Assembly (NCBI GenBank): GCA_024226315.1 | Contig: JAAELT010000102.1 | Location: 1 to 64,000 of the forward strand | DNA from: a bacterium | Lineage (GTDB): Bacteria > Acidobacteriota > Thermoanaerobaculia > Multivoradales > J023 | DNA: 64,000 bases | Direction: 5' to 3' | Shown: positions 20,245-28,154 of the stretch, one piece after another | Layout of the letters: every line of letters starts with the position of its first letter | How positions within the stretch are numbered: the first letter of the stretch is position 1 | Notes under the pieces: generated by a model | Seen by the model: only the letters and a program-made list of their open reading frames with translations | Databases searched by the model: none | What the model was told of the DNA's origin: nothing | Translations under genes and position numbers: made by a program

Positions 20245-20266
20245 GGTTCGTCCCATTGGACGAACC
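20245..20266. repeat. Perfect 9-bp hairpin in the exporter-operon leader
   Basis: GGTTCGTCC (20245-20253) and GGACGAACC (20258-20266) pair perfectly around a CATT tetraloop. It lies between the stop of the thioredoxin gene and the start of the exporter ATPase gene, both on the minus strand. No U-tract follows. It may end tlpA transcription or act as an operator. Confidence 0.4.
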
Positions 20267-20334
20267 GGACGCCGCATCGGTTGACCAGCAGTTGCCTGAG
20301 GCTGCTCGACACCCCCGAGAAGCCCGGCAGACGG

Positions 20335-20949
20335 TCAACCCGCTTCGGCGGTTTCGGGCGCCGGCTCCTCGTCGAGCAGGTCTTCGAGATAGGCGGTGAG
20401 CGCGGTCGCGGGCGGGTTGCGATGCCGCACCGTACCGTTGCGGTCGATGATCACCAGGTTGGGGATGGAACGGACGTTGTAGCTCGTGGCCACGGGGTTG
20501 GACCAGCCTTTCGATTCCTCGAACAGCTGGGTCCATTTGATGTCGTGCTCGTCCAGGCATTCGACCAGATCCTGACGATCGTCGTCGAGCGATACGCCGA
20601 CGAAGGCCAGATCGTCGCGGTCACCCAGCGCGCGGTAGGTCTTCTCGAGGTGCGGCAGCTGCTTGATACACGGACCACACCAGCTGGCCCAGAAATCGAT
20701 CACAACGACCTTGCCGCGCTGGTCGGTGAGCGCCCACGAGTCGCCGTTCAGGGTGGTGGTGGTGAATTCGGGTGCCGGCTCGCCGGCTCCCGGCGAGGTC
20801 GTGGGGCCGACATCGCGGAGCAGCTCCTCCAGGCGCTCGCCGGGGCCGGAGAAGCGATGGCCTTCGATAATGATGAAGATCAGGAGCGCCGCCACCAGGG
20901 CCGAAAAGCCCAGGGTGCCGACGATCAGGATCTTTTGCCAGGTCTTCAT
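20335..20949 (-). CDS. TlpA/ResA-like membrane-anchored thioredoxin
   Basis: Protein of 204 aa. A single TM anchor (residues 8-28) is followed by a thioredoxin fold with the redox pair in FWASWCGPC (Cys 91 and 94), cis-Pro segment RSIPNLVIID and an extra helix typical of TlpA/ResA. It should reduce or isomerise disulfides outside the cytoplasmic membrane, for example in cytochrome or envelope-protein maturation; the partner is unknown. The ATG overlaps the end of a 15-bp tandem repeat separating it from the upstream HD gene. Confidence 0.87.
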   Translation of the reverse strand: MKTWQKILIVGTLGFSALVAALLIFIIIEGHRFSGPGERLEELLRDVGPTTSPGAGEPAPEFTTTTLNGDSWALTDQRGKVVVIDFWASWCGPCIKQLPHLEKTYRALGDRDDLAFVGVSLDDDRQDLVECLDEHDIKWTQLFEESKGWSNPVATSYNVRSIPNLVIIDRNGTVRHRNPPATALTAYLEDLLDEEPAPETAEAG

Positions 20950-20950
20950 C

Positions 20951-21009
20951 GCTTCACGGTGCCTCGCTTCACGGTGCCTCGCTTCACGGTGCCTCGCTTC
21001 ACGGTGCCA
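20951..21009. repeat. Four tandem copies of a 15-bp repeat (GCTTCACGGTGCCTC)
   Basis: Copies begin at 20951, 20966, 20981 and 20996 with almost no variation. On the minus strand each contains an in-frame GTG. The block joins the stop of the HD gene to the ATG of the thioredoxin gene, and its terminal GTGAAGCGATGA places a stop over that ATG. Confidence 0.8.
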
Positions 21010-21592
21010 TACGGCCGTCGAGCTCGAGTTGTTCAGCCGCGCCCTGCATCGCCGCGAGCACGTTGCCCACGTGCTCCCAGACCTGCAGCTTGCCGTCGAA
21101 GCATTGCTCGCTGAACGCCTCGGTGGACTCGACGATTTCCTGACGATCGACGGCGGCGCAGAAGAGCTTGTCTTTCCAGTTGCGTTTGACCGACTTGACC
21201 TTGACCTTGCGGATGTCTTTGTGGGGCCGCACGAAGGTCGCGGCGATGATCAGGCCGGTGATCTCGTCGCAGGCGCGCAGCGCGAAATCCATCGGCGCCG
21301 CCGCCTCGACACCGCTGCCGACGGGATTGTGAGCCAGGATCGCCTGCACCACGTTCTCCGGGCAGCCCCGCTGCCGCAGGATCGGCGCGCCCTCGGCCGG
21401 ATGGGCCTCGATCGAGGGGTGGATCTCCCAGTCGAAGTCGTGCAGCAGCCCGGCCAGTCCCCAGTTCTCGGGATCGGCCCCGAGGCGCTCGGCGTAGGCG
21501 CGCATCGCCGATTCGACCGCCAGCATGTGGCGTCTGAGATTCGGGTCCTGGACGTGTTCGGTGAGTGTTTCCCAGGCGGCGGCTCGATCCAT
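20999..21592 (-). CDS. HD-domain phosphohydrolase-like protein
   Basis: Protein of 197 aa. The HD motif LLHDFDWE (His 51, Asp 52) is followed by a further His pair region (HPAEGAPIL, ILAHN) and an Asp in CDEITG, which fits a small HD/HDIG-type fold as in predicted HD hydrolases of about 190 aa. The substrate is unknown. AGGAGATTAC precedes the ATG at 21592. It is probably in an operon with the thioredoxin gene, as only tandem repeats separate them. Confidence 0.78.
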   Translation of the reverse strand: MDRAAAWETLTEHVQDPNLRRHMLAVESAMRAYAERLGADPENWGLAGLLHDFDWEIHPSIEAHPAEGAPILRQRGCPENVVQAILAHNPVGSGVEAAAPMDFALRACDEITGLIIAATFVRPHKDIRKVKVKSVKRNWKDKLFCAAVDRQEIVESTEAFSEQCFDGKLQVWEHVGNVLAAMQGAAEQLELDGRMAP

Positions 21593-21693
21593 CGTAATCT
21601 CCTCTGGCGGGGAGTCTAGCAGCTGGTACCATCAACCGGTTCCCGGCAACGGACTCGATCAATGCGCGAGACACATGCAGGCGAGACACGGCC

Positions 21694-22434
21694 ATGAAGG
21701 TGTTTCTGGAGGCCGCTGCGGACGCCGCCGCCCTGGAATTCGACGCGGTTGCGGATGTCGAGGCATTCTTCTCCCAGGTCAAGGAGCAGACCGGATTCTT
21801 CATCCAGCTCGAAGTCGAGCTGAAACAGTACCGGAAGCTGACCTTCACGACCGTCGCCGCGCCGAAATTCGACTTCGAATTCGAGGCCGAGGTGATCCAG
21901 GTCATTCCTGGTCCGGCCGGATTCGGCACCGCCTTCCAGCTCTGCTGGAAGCCCGGCAAATCAGAGGAGTTGGACCGCAAGCTCAAGGGCCGGGCCGCGG
22001 TCGAAGATCCCTCGGTGAGCTCGCCGCAGTTCAAGATCCGCAACATGAACCCGAACGAACGCTTCCGTCTGGCGACCAAGGCCACGCGCACCGAACGCCA
22101 GATCCTGCTCCGCGACACCTCGCCCCAGGTGCTGCTGGGTCTGCTGGCGCATCCACGGCTGGAGACCAAGGAGGCGCTGGAGCTGGTGAAGTCGACCCAC
22201 GCCACCGGCGCCATGATGGAGCGGGTGGCCCAGAACCGCAAATGGATGTCGAATCCGGAAGTGCAGCTGGCGATCGTCAAGAGCACGAAGACGTCTCCAC
22301 CGCTCGCCGTCAAGTTGCTCGATAATCTCCGGGTCGGGGATCTGCGTATGTTGGCGAAGAGCTCGAGCATCCGGGAGCAGGTCAAGCGGGCGGCGCTGCG
22401 GGTGTATCTGAAGCGTACCGGCCAGAGAAAATGA
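21694..22434 (+). CDS. PilZ-like/helical-repeat protein, function unknown
   Basis: Protein of 246 aa. The N-terminal half (about 1-90) is beta-rich and laid out like PilZ-fold proteins of Myxococcota and Acidobacteriota, but the canonical RxxxR and D/NxSxxG signatures for c-di-GMP binding are not visible. The C-terminal half (about 125-240) consists of short helical repeats with alternating hydrophobic positions (LLGLLAHPRL, ALELVKSTH, QLAIVKSTK). Role inferred as regulatory or scaffold; identification is weak. It reads divergently from the HD gene. Confidence 0.55.
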   Translation: MKVFLEAAADAAALEFDAVADVEAFFSQVKEQTGFFIQLEVELKQYRKLTFTTVAAPKFDFEFEAEVIQVIPGPAGFGTAFQLCWKPGKSEELDRKLKGRAAVEDPSVSSPQFKIRNMNPNERFRLATKATRTERQILLRDTSPQVLLGLLAHPRLETKEALELVKSTHATGAMMERVAQNRKWMSNPEVQLAIVKSTKTSPPLAVKLLDNLRVGDLRMLAKSSSIREQVKRAALRVYLKRTGQRK

Positions 22435-22554
22435 GAATCGTAATGCGATTTGTAATGTTGCTGGTCTATGATGCTGATAGTCGAAGGGGAACCATGGATC
22501 GGAGGTCTGGCGGGTAGCAATCCGACCGGTGGGCGGGAGCCGTAGGAGGCGGAG

Positions 22555-22962
22555 ATGAGCACCGTGGGAAGCACGATGTGTGGGAGCCTGCCGGAAGCCC
22601 GGGTCCTGTTGGCCGATGACAGCCCGATCAACCAGGCGGTGACCCGCAACATGCTCAAGCATCTCGGCATCAGCCGGATCGACGTCGTCGATGACGGCAG
22701 GGCGGCCGTCGACCGTGCCTCCAGCGAGGACTACGACCTGATCCTCATGGACTGCCAAATGCCCGGCATGGACGGCTACGAGGCGACGCGGAAAATCCGT
22801 GGTCTGCTCGGCGAGGACAGACGTCCGTTGCCGATCATCGCGCTTTCCGGGTGTGTGCTCGAAGGCGATCGCGAGCGCTGCCTGGAGAACGGCATGAGCG
22901 ATTTTCTGGGCAAACCGTTCCAGCTCGCCGGTCTGCGGGCCTGCCTGGAGCGCTGGCTTTAG
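22555..22962 (+). CDS. Single-domain response regulator (CheY-like)
   Basis: Protein of 135 aa made of one receiver domain. Acidic pocket DD at 21-22, phospho-acceptor Asp about 66 in LILMDCQMPG, the Ser switch in ALSG and Lys about 120 in FLGKPF are all present. It has no output domain, so it acts by binding a partner or as a phosphate shuttle. GTAGGAGGCGGAG precedes the ATG. Its stop overlaps the convergent amidohydrolase stop by 4 nt. No histidine kinase is nearby. Confidence 0.88.
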   Translation: MSTVGSTMCGSLPEARVLLADDSPINQAVTRNMLKHLGISRIDVVDDGRAAVDRASSEDYDLILMDCQMPGMDGYEATRKIRGLLGEDRRPLPIIALSGCVLEGDRERCLENGMSDFLGKPFQLAGLRACLERWL

Positions 22963-24776
22963 GGTACCGTCGTCGACCAGGCGCCGGTGCCGCCGGTCTC
23001 GAAACCGTCCGCGAAGATCGTCCCTCCCCAGACGAGCTCTCCCGCCAGCAGAGTCATCGACACCTCGACCGTGCCGAGGTCGGCGGGGTCGAGCTCGAAC
23101 GGGTTGCGGTCCAGGACCACGATGTCGGCGAGCTTGCCGACCTCGATCGAGCCGACGAGGTGCTCTTGCCGCATCAGGTGGGCGGCGTCGATGGTGTAGG
23201 CGCGGATCGCGTAGCCTAAGTCCGGCAGGCTCTGGTCGCCGCGGGTCAATGCCCGCTGCATGCCGCTCCAGGGCGACAGCTCGCCGACGTCGTAATCGCT
23301 GCTCAGCACCACCCGGGCGCCGGCCTCGTGCAGGTCGCGCAGGCGCCAGGTGCGCTCGAGAATCCTCTGCGCGCCGAGCAGGAACGCGTAGTCGAACAGG
23401 TGCGTGGGCTCGACATACATGTGCGACATCTGGAGATCCGCGGTCACCCCGAGCTCGGCGAAGCGCGGCACGTCGCTGGGCTGCACGGTCTCGACGTGGG
23501 TGATCCGATGCCGCCTCTCGGCGCAGGCCCCGCCGGCGGAGGCGTCCTCTGAAACGCAGTTGGTCGCTGCCGCTGCCTCCACGGCGTCGAGGGCCTGGTG
23601 CACGCCGCGGTCGCCGATCGCATGAATGTGGAAATCGAATCCGACCAACTCCAGCTCCGTGACGTAGCGTTCCAGCCGCGCCTGGTCGAAGTATTCGAGG
23701 CCGGTCGGCCCGGCGAGGGCGCAGCACAGATAAGGATCGAGCAGCGCCGCGGTGGTGTGGCCGATCTCGCCGTCGCTGTAGATCTTGATCTGCGACAGGC
23801 GCAGCAGCGAGGCGGGGTCGTTCGAGTACATCGAAGCCAGGGTCGCGATCTGCTCGGTGTCTTCGAGATAGGGGTAGGCCCACAGGGAGAGGATGGCGCG
23901 GGCGCTGAGGCGGCCTTCGACCTGGGCTCGTTGGTAGGCCTCCACGTAGCCGCGTCGCCAATGAGCCCGGGCGTCGACCAGAGAAGTGATGCCCTGGCGC
24001 CGGGCGGCGTCCAGGCCGTCGAGCAGGGCGGCGTAGTTGAGCTCTTCCAGCTCCGGGTTGGGGGCGAAGGCCAGATCCATGACCAGCTCGCCCGCACCGT
24101 CGAGCAGGATGCCATTGGGCTCGCCGCCCGCGTCCTTGACGATCACTCCGCCGGGGGGATTCGGGGTGTCGCGGTCGATCCCCGCTGCCTGGAGCGCCAG
24201 GCTGTTGACCCACACCGAGTGAGAGGTCTCCTCCAGCATCGCAGCCGGCTGATCGGGGATCGCCTCGTCGAGGATCTCGACCGGCGGTCGCCCACCGCCG
24301 TCGACGTGATCGAGAAGGTCGTAGATCGAATAGCCGTATCCCAGCACCCAGTCGGTGCCGATCTGATTCGGTGCGCAGGCCAGCAGCCGCTGGATGTGCG
24401 ACTCCGGCGGCGCGCCCGCCGGCAGGAAGCAGGTACCGCCGGCCGGGTGGAAGGCCTCGAGGATGTGCACGTGACTGTCGTGCAGCCCCGGCATCGCCAC
24501 GCGTCCGGCGAGATCGATGACGTGGGTACCGGTGCCGACATGGGCCAGAGCGCCCGCCGAGTCGCCTACGAAGACGATCTCGCCGCCGAGCACCGCGACG
24601 GCCTCGGCCCAGGGCTGCGTGGGGTTCACGGTGTAGACGGCGCCGCCTCGCAGCACCAGGTCGGCGGCCGGCGGGCCGGCGCTCACCGACACTGGCGAGA
24701 GTCCGGCGGAGATGCCGCAGCCGCAGACCGCGAGCGCGGTCAGTTTCACCAGCAGACGACTCGCCGTTCGCGCCAT
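22959..24776 (-). CDS. Secreted amidohydrolase (YtcJ-like, amidohydrolase family 3)
   Basis: Protein of 605 aa with an N-terminal export signal (residues 1-32). Family-3 amidohydrolase features: the metal-binding DSHVH at about residue 100-104, HAIGDRG, HVETVQPSD and SSDYDVG, plus C-terminal GKLADIVVLDRNPF. These enzymes hydrolyse amides or formamides; the substrate is unknown. After the catalytic domain comes a short tail, FADGFETGGTGAW, that is not part of the amidohydrolase fold and closely matches the C-terminus of the giant protein ending at 57234. Confidence 0.85.
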   Translation of the reverse strand: MARTASRLLVKLTALAVCGCGISAGLSPVSVSAGPPAADLVLRGGAVYTVNPTQPWAEAVAVLGGEIVFVGDSAGALAHVGTGTHVIDLAGRVAMPGLHDSHVHILEAFHPAGGTCFLPAGAPPESHIQRLLACAPNQIGTDWVLGYGYSIYDLLDHVDGGGRPPVEILDEAIPDQPAAMLEETSHSVWVNSLALQAAGIDRDTPNPPGGVIVKDAGGEPNGILLDGAGELVMDLAFAPNPELEELNYAALLDGLDAARRQGITSLVDARAHWRRGYVEAYQRAQVEGRLSARAILSLWAYPYLEDTEQIATLASMYSNDPASLLRLSQIKIYSDGEIGHTTAALLDPYLCCALAGPTGLEYFDQARLERYVTELELVGFDFHIHAIGDRGVHQALDAVEAAAATNCVSEDASAGGACAERRHRITHVETVQPSDVPRFAELGVTADLQMSHMYVEPTHLFDYAFLLGAQRILERTWRLRDLHEAGARVVLSSDYDVGELSPWSGMQRALTRGDQSLPDLGYAIRAYTIDAAHLMRQEHLVGSIEVGKLADIVVLDRNPFELDPADLGTVEVSMTLLAGELVWGGTIFADGFETGGTGAWSTTVP

Positions 24777-24792
24777 GGTCAGGTCTTCAGAG

Positions 24793-24820
24793 TCAGGGTC
24801 TCAGGGTCAGGGTCTCAGGG
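24793..24820. repeat. Two tandem 14-bp repeats (TCAGGGTCTCAGGG)
   Basis: Copies at 24793-24806 and 24807-24820, with more half-matching bases around them. They span the junction between the amidohydrolase start and the stop of the small membrane protein, both on the minus strand. Similar short tandem blocks sit at 4927-4971 and 20951-21009. Confidence 0.55.
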
Positions 24821-25073
24821 TGGCGTAGCGCAGCAACAGTAGCACCAGCACGGCTGCCAGCGTCGCGGTTGCAAGCGAGCGGACGTCGTAGCCCGCCAGG
24901 CCGCCGAAACCGAGGACGGTTGCCAGCAGGCCGCCGGCAACGGCGCCGAAGAGGCCGGCGGGCACGGTGACGACGCAGCCCATCCTCGGCTCACCGGGCA
25001 GCATGAGGTTGGCCAGCAACCCCGCCGCGAGGCCGATCACCAGCCAGGAAATGAGTCCCAGGAAGAGCAGCAT
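24807..25073 (-). CDS. Transglycosylase-associated / GlsB-YeaQ-YmgE family membrane protein
   Basis: Protein of 88 aa with three hydrophobic helices and the typical Gly-rich pattern WLVIGLAAGLLANLMLPG, a second helix with AGLFGAVAGGLL and a third before the C-terminus. These small stress-linked proteins have no proven function. ATG 25073 chosen over an upstream start because AGAGGAA precedes it and the family begins here. It reads divergently from polA. Confidence 0.78.
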   Translation of the reverse strand: MLLFLGLISWLVIGLAAGLLANLMLPGEPRMGCVVTVPAGLFGAVAGGLLATVLGFGGLAGYDVRSLATATLAAVLVLLLLRYATLRP

Positions 25074-25144
25074 CGTTTGGTTCCTCTCGGCCGGGATCTT
25101 ATCGCGACGGTTCCAGCTGGTCGGGACGAGTATGATCACTCATC

Positions 25145-27778
25145 ATGAGCGAGCGCCCCCGCATCTACCTGATCGACGGTTATTCCAACATCTTCCGCGC
25201 CTACTACGCCATCCGTGGCCTGTCGAGCTCCAAGGGCGAGCCGACAAATGCCGTCTACGGCTTTCTGCAGATGTTGCGCAAGCTGATGAAGGACGAGGAG
25301 CCCGAGTTCCTCGGCGTCGCTTTCGACGTGTCGTCCGACACCGTGCGCAAGGAGCGGTTCGAGGAGTACAAAGCCAACCGCAAGCCGATGCCGGACGATC
25401 TGCGGCCGCAGATCGCCTGGATCCGCAAGCTGGTCGAGGCCTACAAGATTCCACTGCTCGAGCTGCCGAAATACGAAGCCGACGACGTGTTGGGCACGCT
25501 GGCGCGCAAGGCCTCGGCGGCGGGCTACGAGGTCGTGCTGGTGAGTCCGGACAAGGATTTGATGCAGCTGGTCGGCGACGGCGTTTTCCAGTACCACACG
25601 ACCCGCGAGAAGCTCTACGACCCGGCCGGGGTGGAGGAGGACTTCGGCGTGCCGCCGGAGCTGGTGATCGACGTGCTGGCGCTGATGGGAGACAGCTCGG
25701 ACAACGTCCCCGGGGTGCCGGGGATCGGCAAGAAGGGCGCCACCAACCTGGTCAAGGAGTACGGCGGAGTCGACGCTCTGCTCGAGCGCGCCGGCGAGAT
25801 CACCGCGCGCGGCTACGGTAAGAAGCTCACGGAGCACTCCGAGGCGGCGCACTTGTCGAAGGAGCTGGTGACCATCCACACCGATCTGCCGATCGATTTC
25901 GATCCCGGATCGCTGGCGCTCGAGGATCCGGACTACGAGGCCCTGCGCGAGATCTGCTGGGAGCTGGACTTCAACAGCCTGGCCCAGGAGTTCGAATCCG
26001 TGCTCGGGCGCGTGGCCGAGCCCCTGGAACCGGCCTCGGACCTGGAGGCGGCGGAGGATTGGGGCCGCCTCGCAGGGGAGCTGACGGGCGAGATCTTCGT
26101 CGGCGTGGTGGGCGGCGGTGAGGCGGCGGGCGTCGCGATCGGCGGTGCGGGCGGGGAGGCTCATTTCGCCGACTTCAGACGCGACGGCATGGAGGCCGCG
26201 GTGCGCGCGACCCTGGAGGCGTGGGCGGCCTCGGCCGAGATCACTCTCGTCGGCCACGATCTCAAAGAGGTGTTGCGGCTCCTGCCGCCGGGCCACGAGG
26301 TCCGTTGCCGGCTGTTCGACACCATGCTGGCCTCGTACCTGACGCGCTCGGCGCTGCGCAGCCACAACCTCTCCGCGGTGGCCATGGACCGATTGCACCA
26401 CACCGCCGTCACCGCCGCGCAGGCCGGATTCACCCGCGGTGCCCAGCCGCTCTCGGGCGACTCGAAGCTGCTGTCGTTCGCCGCCGAGCAGGTGGAGCTG
26501 CCGCGGCGCATGCTGGAGGGCCTGCGCGCCGACCTGGACCAGGGCGAGCTGGCTGGATTGTACGAGCGGATCGAAGAACCGCTGGTGCCGGTGCTGGCCG
26601 CGATCGAGGAGACCGGTGTCGACCTCGACGTCGGCTATCTGGAGCAGATGTCCGGCGAGCTGGGCGGCGAGGTAGACAAGCTCGAGACGGAAATCTACGA
26701 GCTGGCGGGGGAGCGCTTCAACATCAACTCGCCCCAGCAGCTCGGGGTCATCCTGTTCGAGAAGCTCTCGCTGCCGGTGCTCAAGAAAACCCGCAAGACC
26801 AAGGCCTACTCGACCGGCGCCGAGACGCTCGAGGAGCTGGCGGCGCGCGGCTTCGATCTGCCGGAACGCCTGCTGCGCTACCGCGAGCTGACCAAGCTCA
26901 AGTCCACCTACGTCGACGCGCTGCCGGCGCTGCTGGCCGACGACGGCCGGCTCCACACCCGCTTCAACCAGGCTGTGGCGGCCACCGGGCGGCTGTCCTC
27001 GGCCCATCCGAACCTGCAGAACATCCCGGTCCGCACCGAGCAGGGCAACCGCATCCGCAAGGCTTTCCGTGCCGGCGAGGGGCGTTCGCTGGTGGTCGCC
27101 GACTACAGTCAGATCGAGCTGCGCGTGCTGGCCCACATCGCCGAGGAACAGGCGATGATCGAGGCCTTCCGGGCCGGCGAGGACATCCATGCCTCGACCG
27201 CCGCCGCGGTGTTCGATGTCTCGCCGCTGCTGGTCAACGCCGAGCAACGGCGCATGGCCAAGACGATCAACTTCGGCATCATCTACGGCATGAGTGGCTG
27301 GGGGTTGGCGCAGCGTCTGGGCATCGGCAAGAAAGACGCCGAGCGGTTCATCGCCGCCTACATGGAGCGCTATCCCGGGGTGCAGCGCTACACCGACGAG
27401 ACGCTCGAGACCGCGCGCGAGACCCTGCAGGTGAGCACCCTCTACGGTCGCGTCCGCCAGCTGCCCGACATCCGCAGCCGCAATTACCCGCTGCGCGAGA
27501 ACGCCAAGCGCATGGCGATCAACGCCCGCATTCAAGGTACCGCCGCTGACTTGATGAAGCTGGCGATGATCGGTGTGGACCGCCGTCTGCGGCGCGAGCT
27601 GCCTGCCGCCCGGCTGCTCTTGACGGTGCACGACGAGCTGGTGCTCGAGGGGCCGCGGGAGGAAGCCGAGGCGCTGGGAACCGTGACTCGCGAAGAGATG
27701 GAGGGCGTCGCCGAGCTCGCCGTGCCGCTGATCGTCGACGTCGGCATGGGCGAGACCTGGTACGACGCCAAGACCTGA
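25145..27778 (+). CDS. polA: DNA polymerase I
   Basis: Protein of 877 aa with the usual order: 5'-3' exonuclease (YEADDVLGTLA, SPDKDLMQLV, GDSSDNVPGVPGIG), a central 3'-5' exonuclease-like region (about residues 310-460) and the polymerase (motif A DYSQIELRVLA, motif B RRMAKTINFGIIYG, motif C VHDELV). It repairs and fills gaps and removes primers. The exonuclease core looks inactive: the FDTET segment of E. coli is replaced by FVGVVGG and the Exo III YAAED is FAAEQ. Start ATG 25145. No terminator hairpin is seen downstream. Confidence 0.93.
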   Translation: MSERPRIYLIDGYSNIFRAYYAIRGLSSSKGEPTNAVYGFLQMLRKLMKDEEPEFLGVAFDVSSDTVRKERFEEYKANRKPMPDDLRPQIAWIRKLVEAYKIPLLELPKYEADDVLGTLARKASAAGYEVVLVSPDKDLMQLVGDGVFQYHTTREKLYDPAGVEEDFGVPPELVIDVLALMGDSSDNVPGVPGIGKKGATNLVKEYGGVDALLERAGEITARGYGKKLTEHSEAAHLSKELVTIHTDLPIDFDPGSLALEDPDYEALREICWELDFNSLAQEFESVLGRVAEPLEPASDLEAAEDWGRLAGELTGEIFVGVVGGGEAAGVAIGGAGGEAHFADFRRDGMEAAVRATLEAWAASAEITLVGHDLKEVLRLLPPGHEVRCRLFDTMLASYLTRSALRSHNLSAVAMDRLHHTAVTAAQAGFTRGAQPLSGDSKLLSFAAEQVELPRRMLEGLRADLDQGELAGLYERIEEPLVPVLAAIEETGVDLDVGYLEQMSGELGGEVDKLETEIYELAGERFNINSPQQLGVILFEKLSLPVLKKTRKTKAYSTGAETLEELAARGFDLPERLLRYRELTKLKSTYVDALPALLADDGRLHTRFNQAVAATGRLSSAHPNLQNIPVRTEQGNRIRKAFRAGEGRSLVVADYSQIELRVLAHIAEEQAMIEAFRAGEDIHASTAAAVFDVSPLLVNAEQRRMAKTINFGIIYGMSGWGLAQRLGIGKKDAERFIAAYMERYPGVQRYTDETLETARETLQVSTLYGRVRQLPDIRSRNYPLRENAKRMAINARIQGTAADLMKLAMIGVDRRLRRELPAARLLLTVHDELVLEGPREEAEALGTVTREEMEGVAELAVPLIVDVGMGETWYDAKT

Positions 27779-27929
27779 TTGCCACACTCTCGCCACAATA
27801 AGCCTTTATATTGTCCTCGCTCTCTGAAAACGAAGACATCCGTGGACGATCGAATCGATCTAGTGATCGGACCGCCGCCCGAGAAACGGTGCGCGCGACA
27901 GTCGGTCAATCCACGGAAGGAGGCGTTCG

Positions 27930-28151
27930 ATGTTGGTTTGCAGAAAAGGCTCGAGTGGCAGCGGGCGAGAGATCTCGGGGCCGGAGCGTGAGTCGGCCGG
28001 CAGGTCGTCCAGAGTCGGTGAAGGCGGCCCGGTTTTTTTGCCCCGGCGCAAGCCGTCGGCGATCACCGAGGCGATCATGGCCGACGCCGTGGACGGTGAC
28101 CGGGTGACCGCCTTCGACGAGATCTGGTACGCCGGCCGCCCCGTGGTCTGA
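27930..28151 (+). CDS. Small hypothetical protein
   Basis: Protein of 73 aa. GGAAGGAGG sits just upstream of the ATG at 27930, the strongest ribosome binding site in the 376-nt stretch between polA and the transglycosylase gene. The first half is Gly/Ser/Arg-rich and the second half (AITEAIMADAVDGDRVTAFDEIWYAG) looks like a folded helical segment. No homologue is recognised. Other overlapping frames here have no start signal and were not accepted. Confidence 0.5.
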   Translation: MLVCRKGSSGSGREISGPERESAGRSSRVGEGGPVFLPRRKPSAITEAIMADAVDGDRVTAFDEIWYAGRPVV

Positions 28152-28154
28152 TCG

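Noticed and set aside
27811..28107. 98-codon plus-strand frame after polA
   Set aside because: No ribosome binding site and low-complexity; the 73-codon frame at 27930 has a much better start signal.
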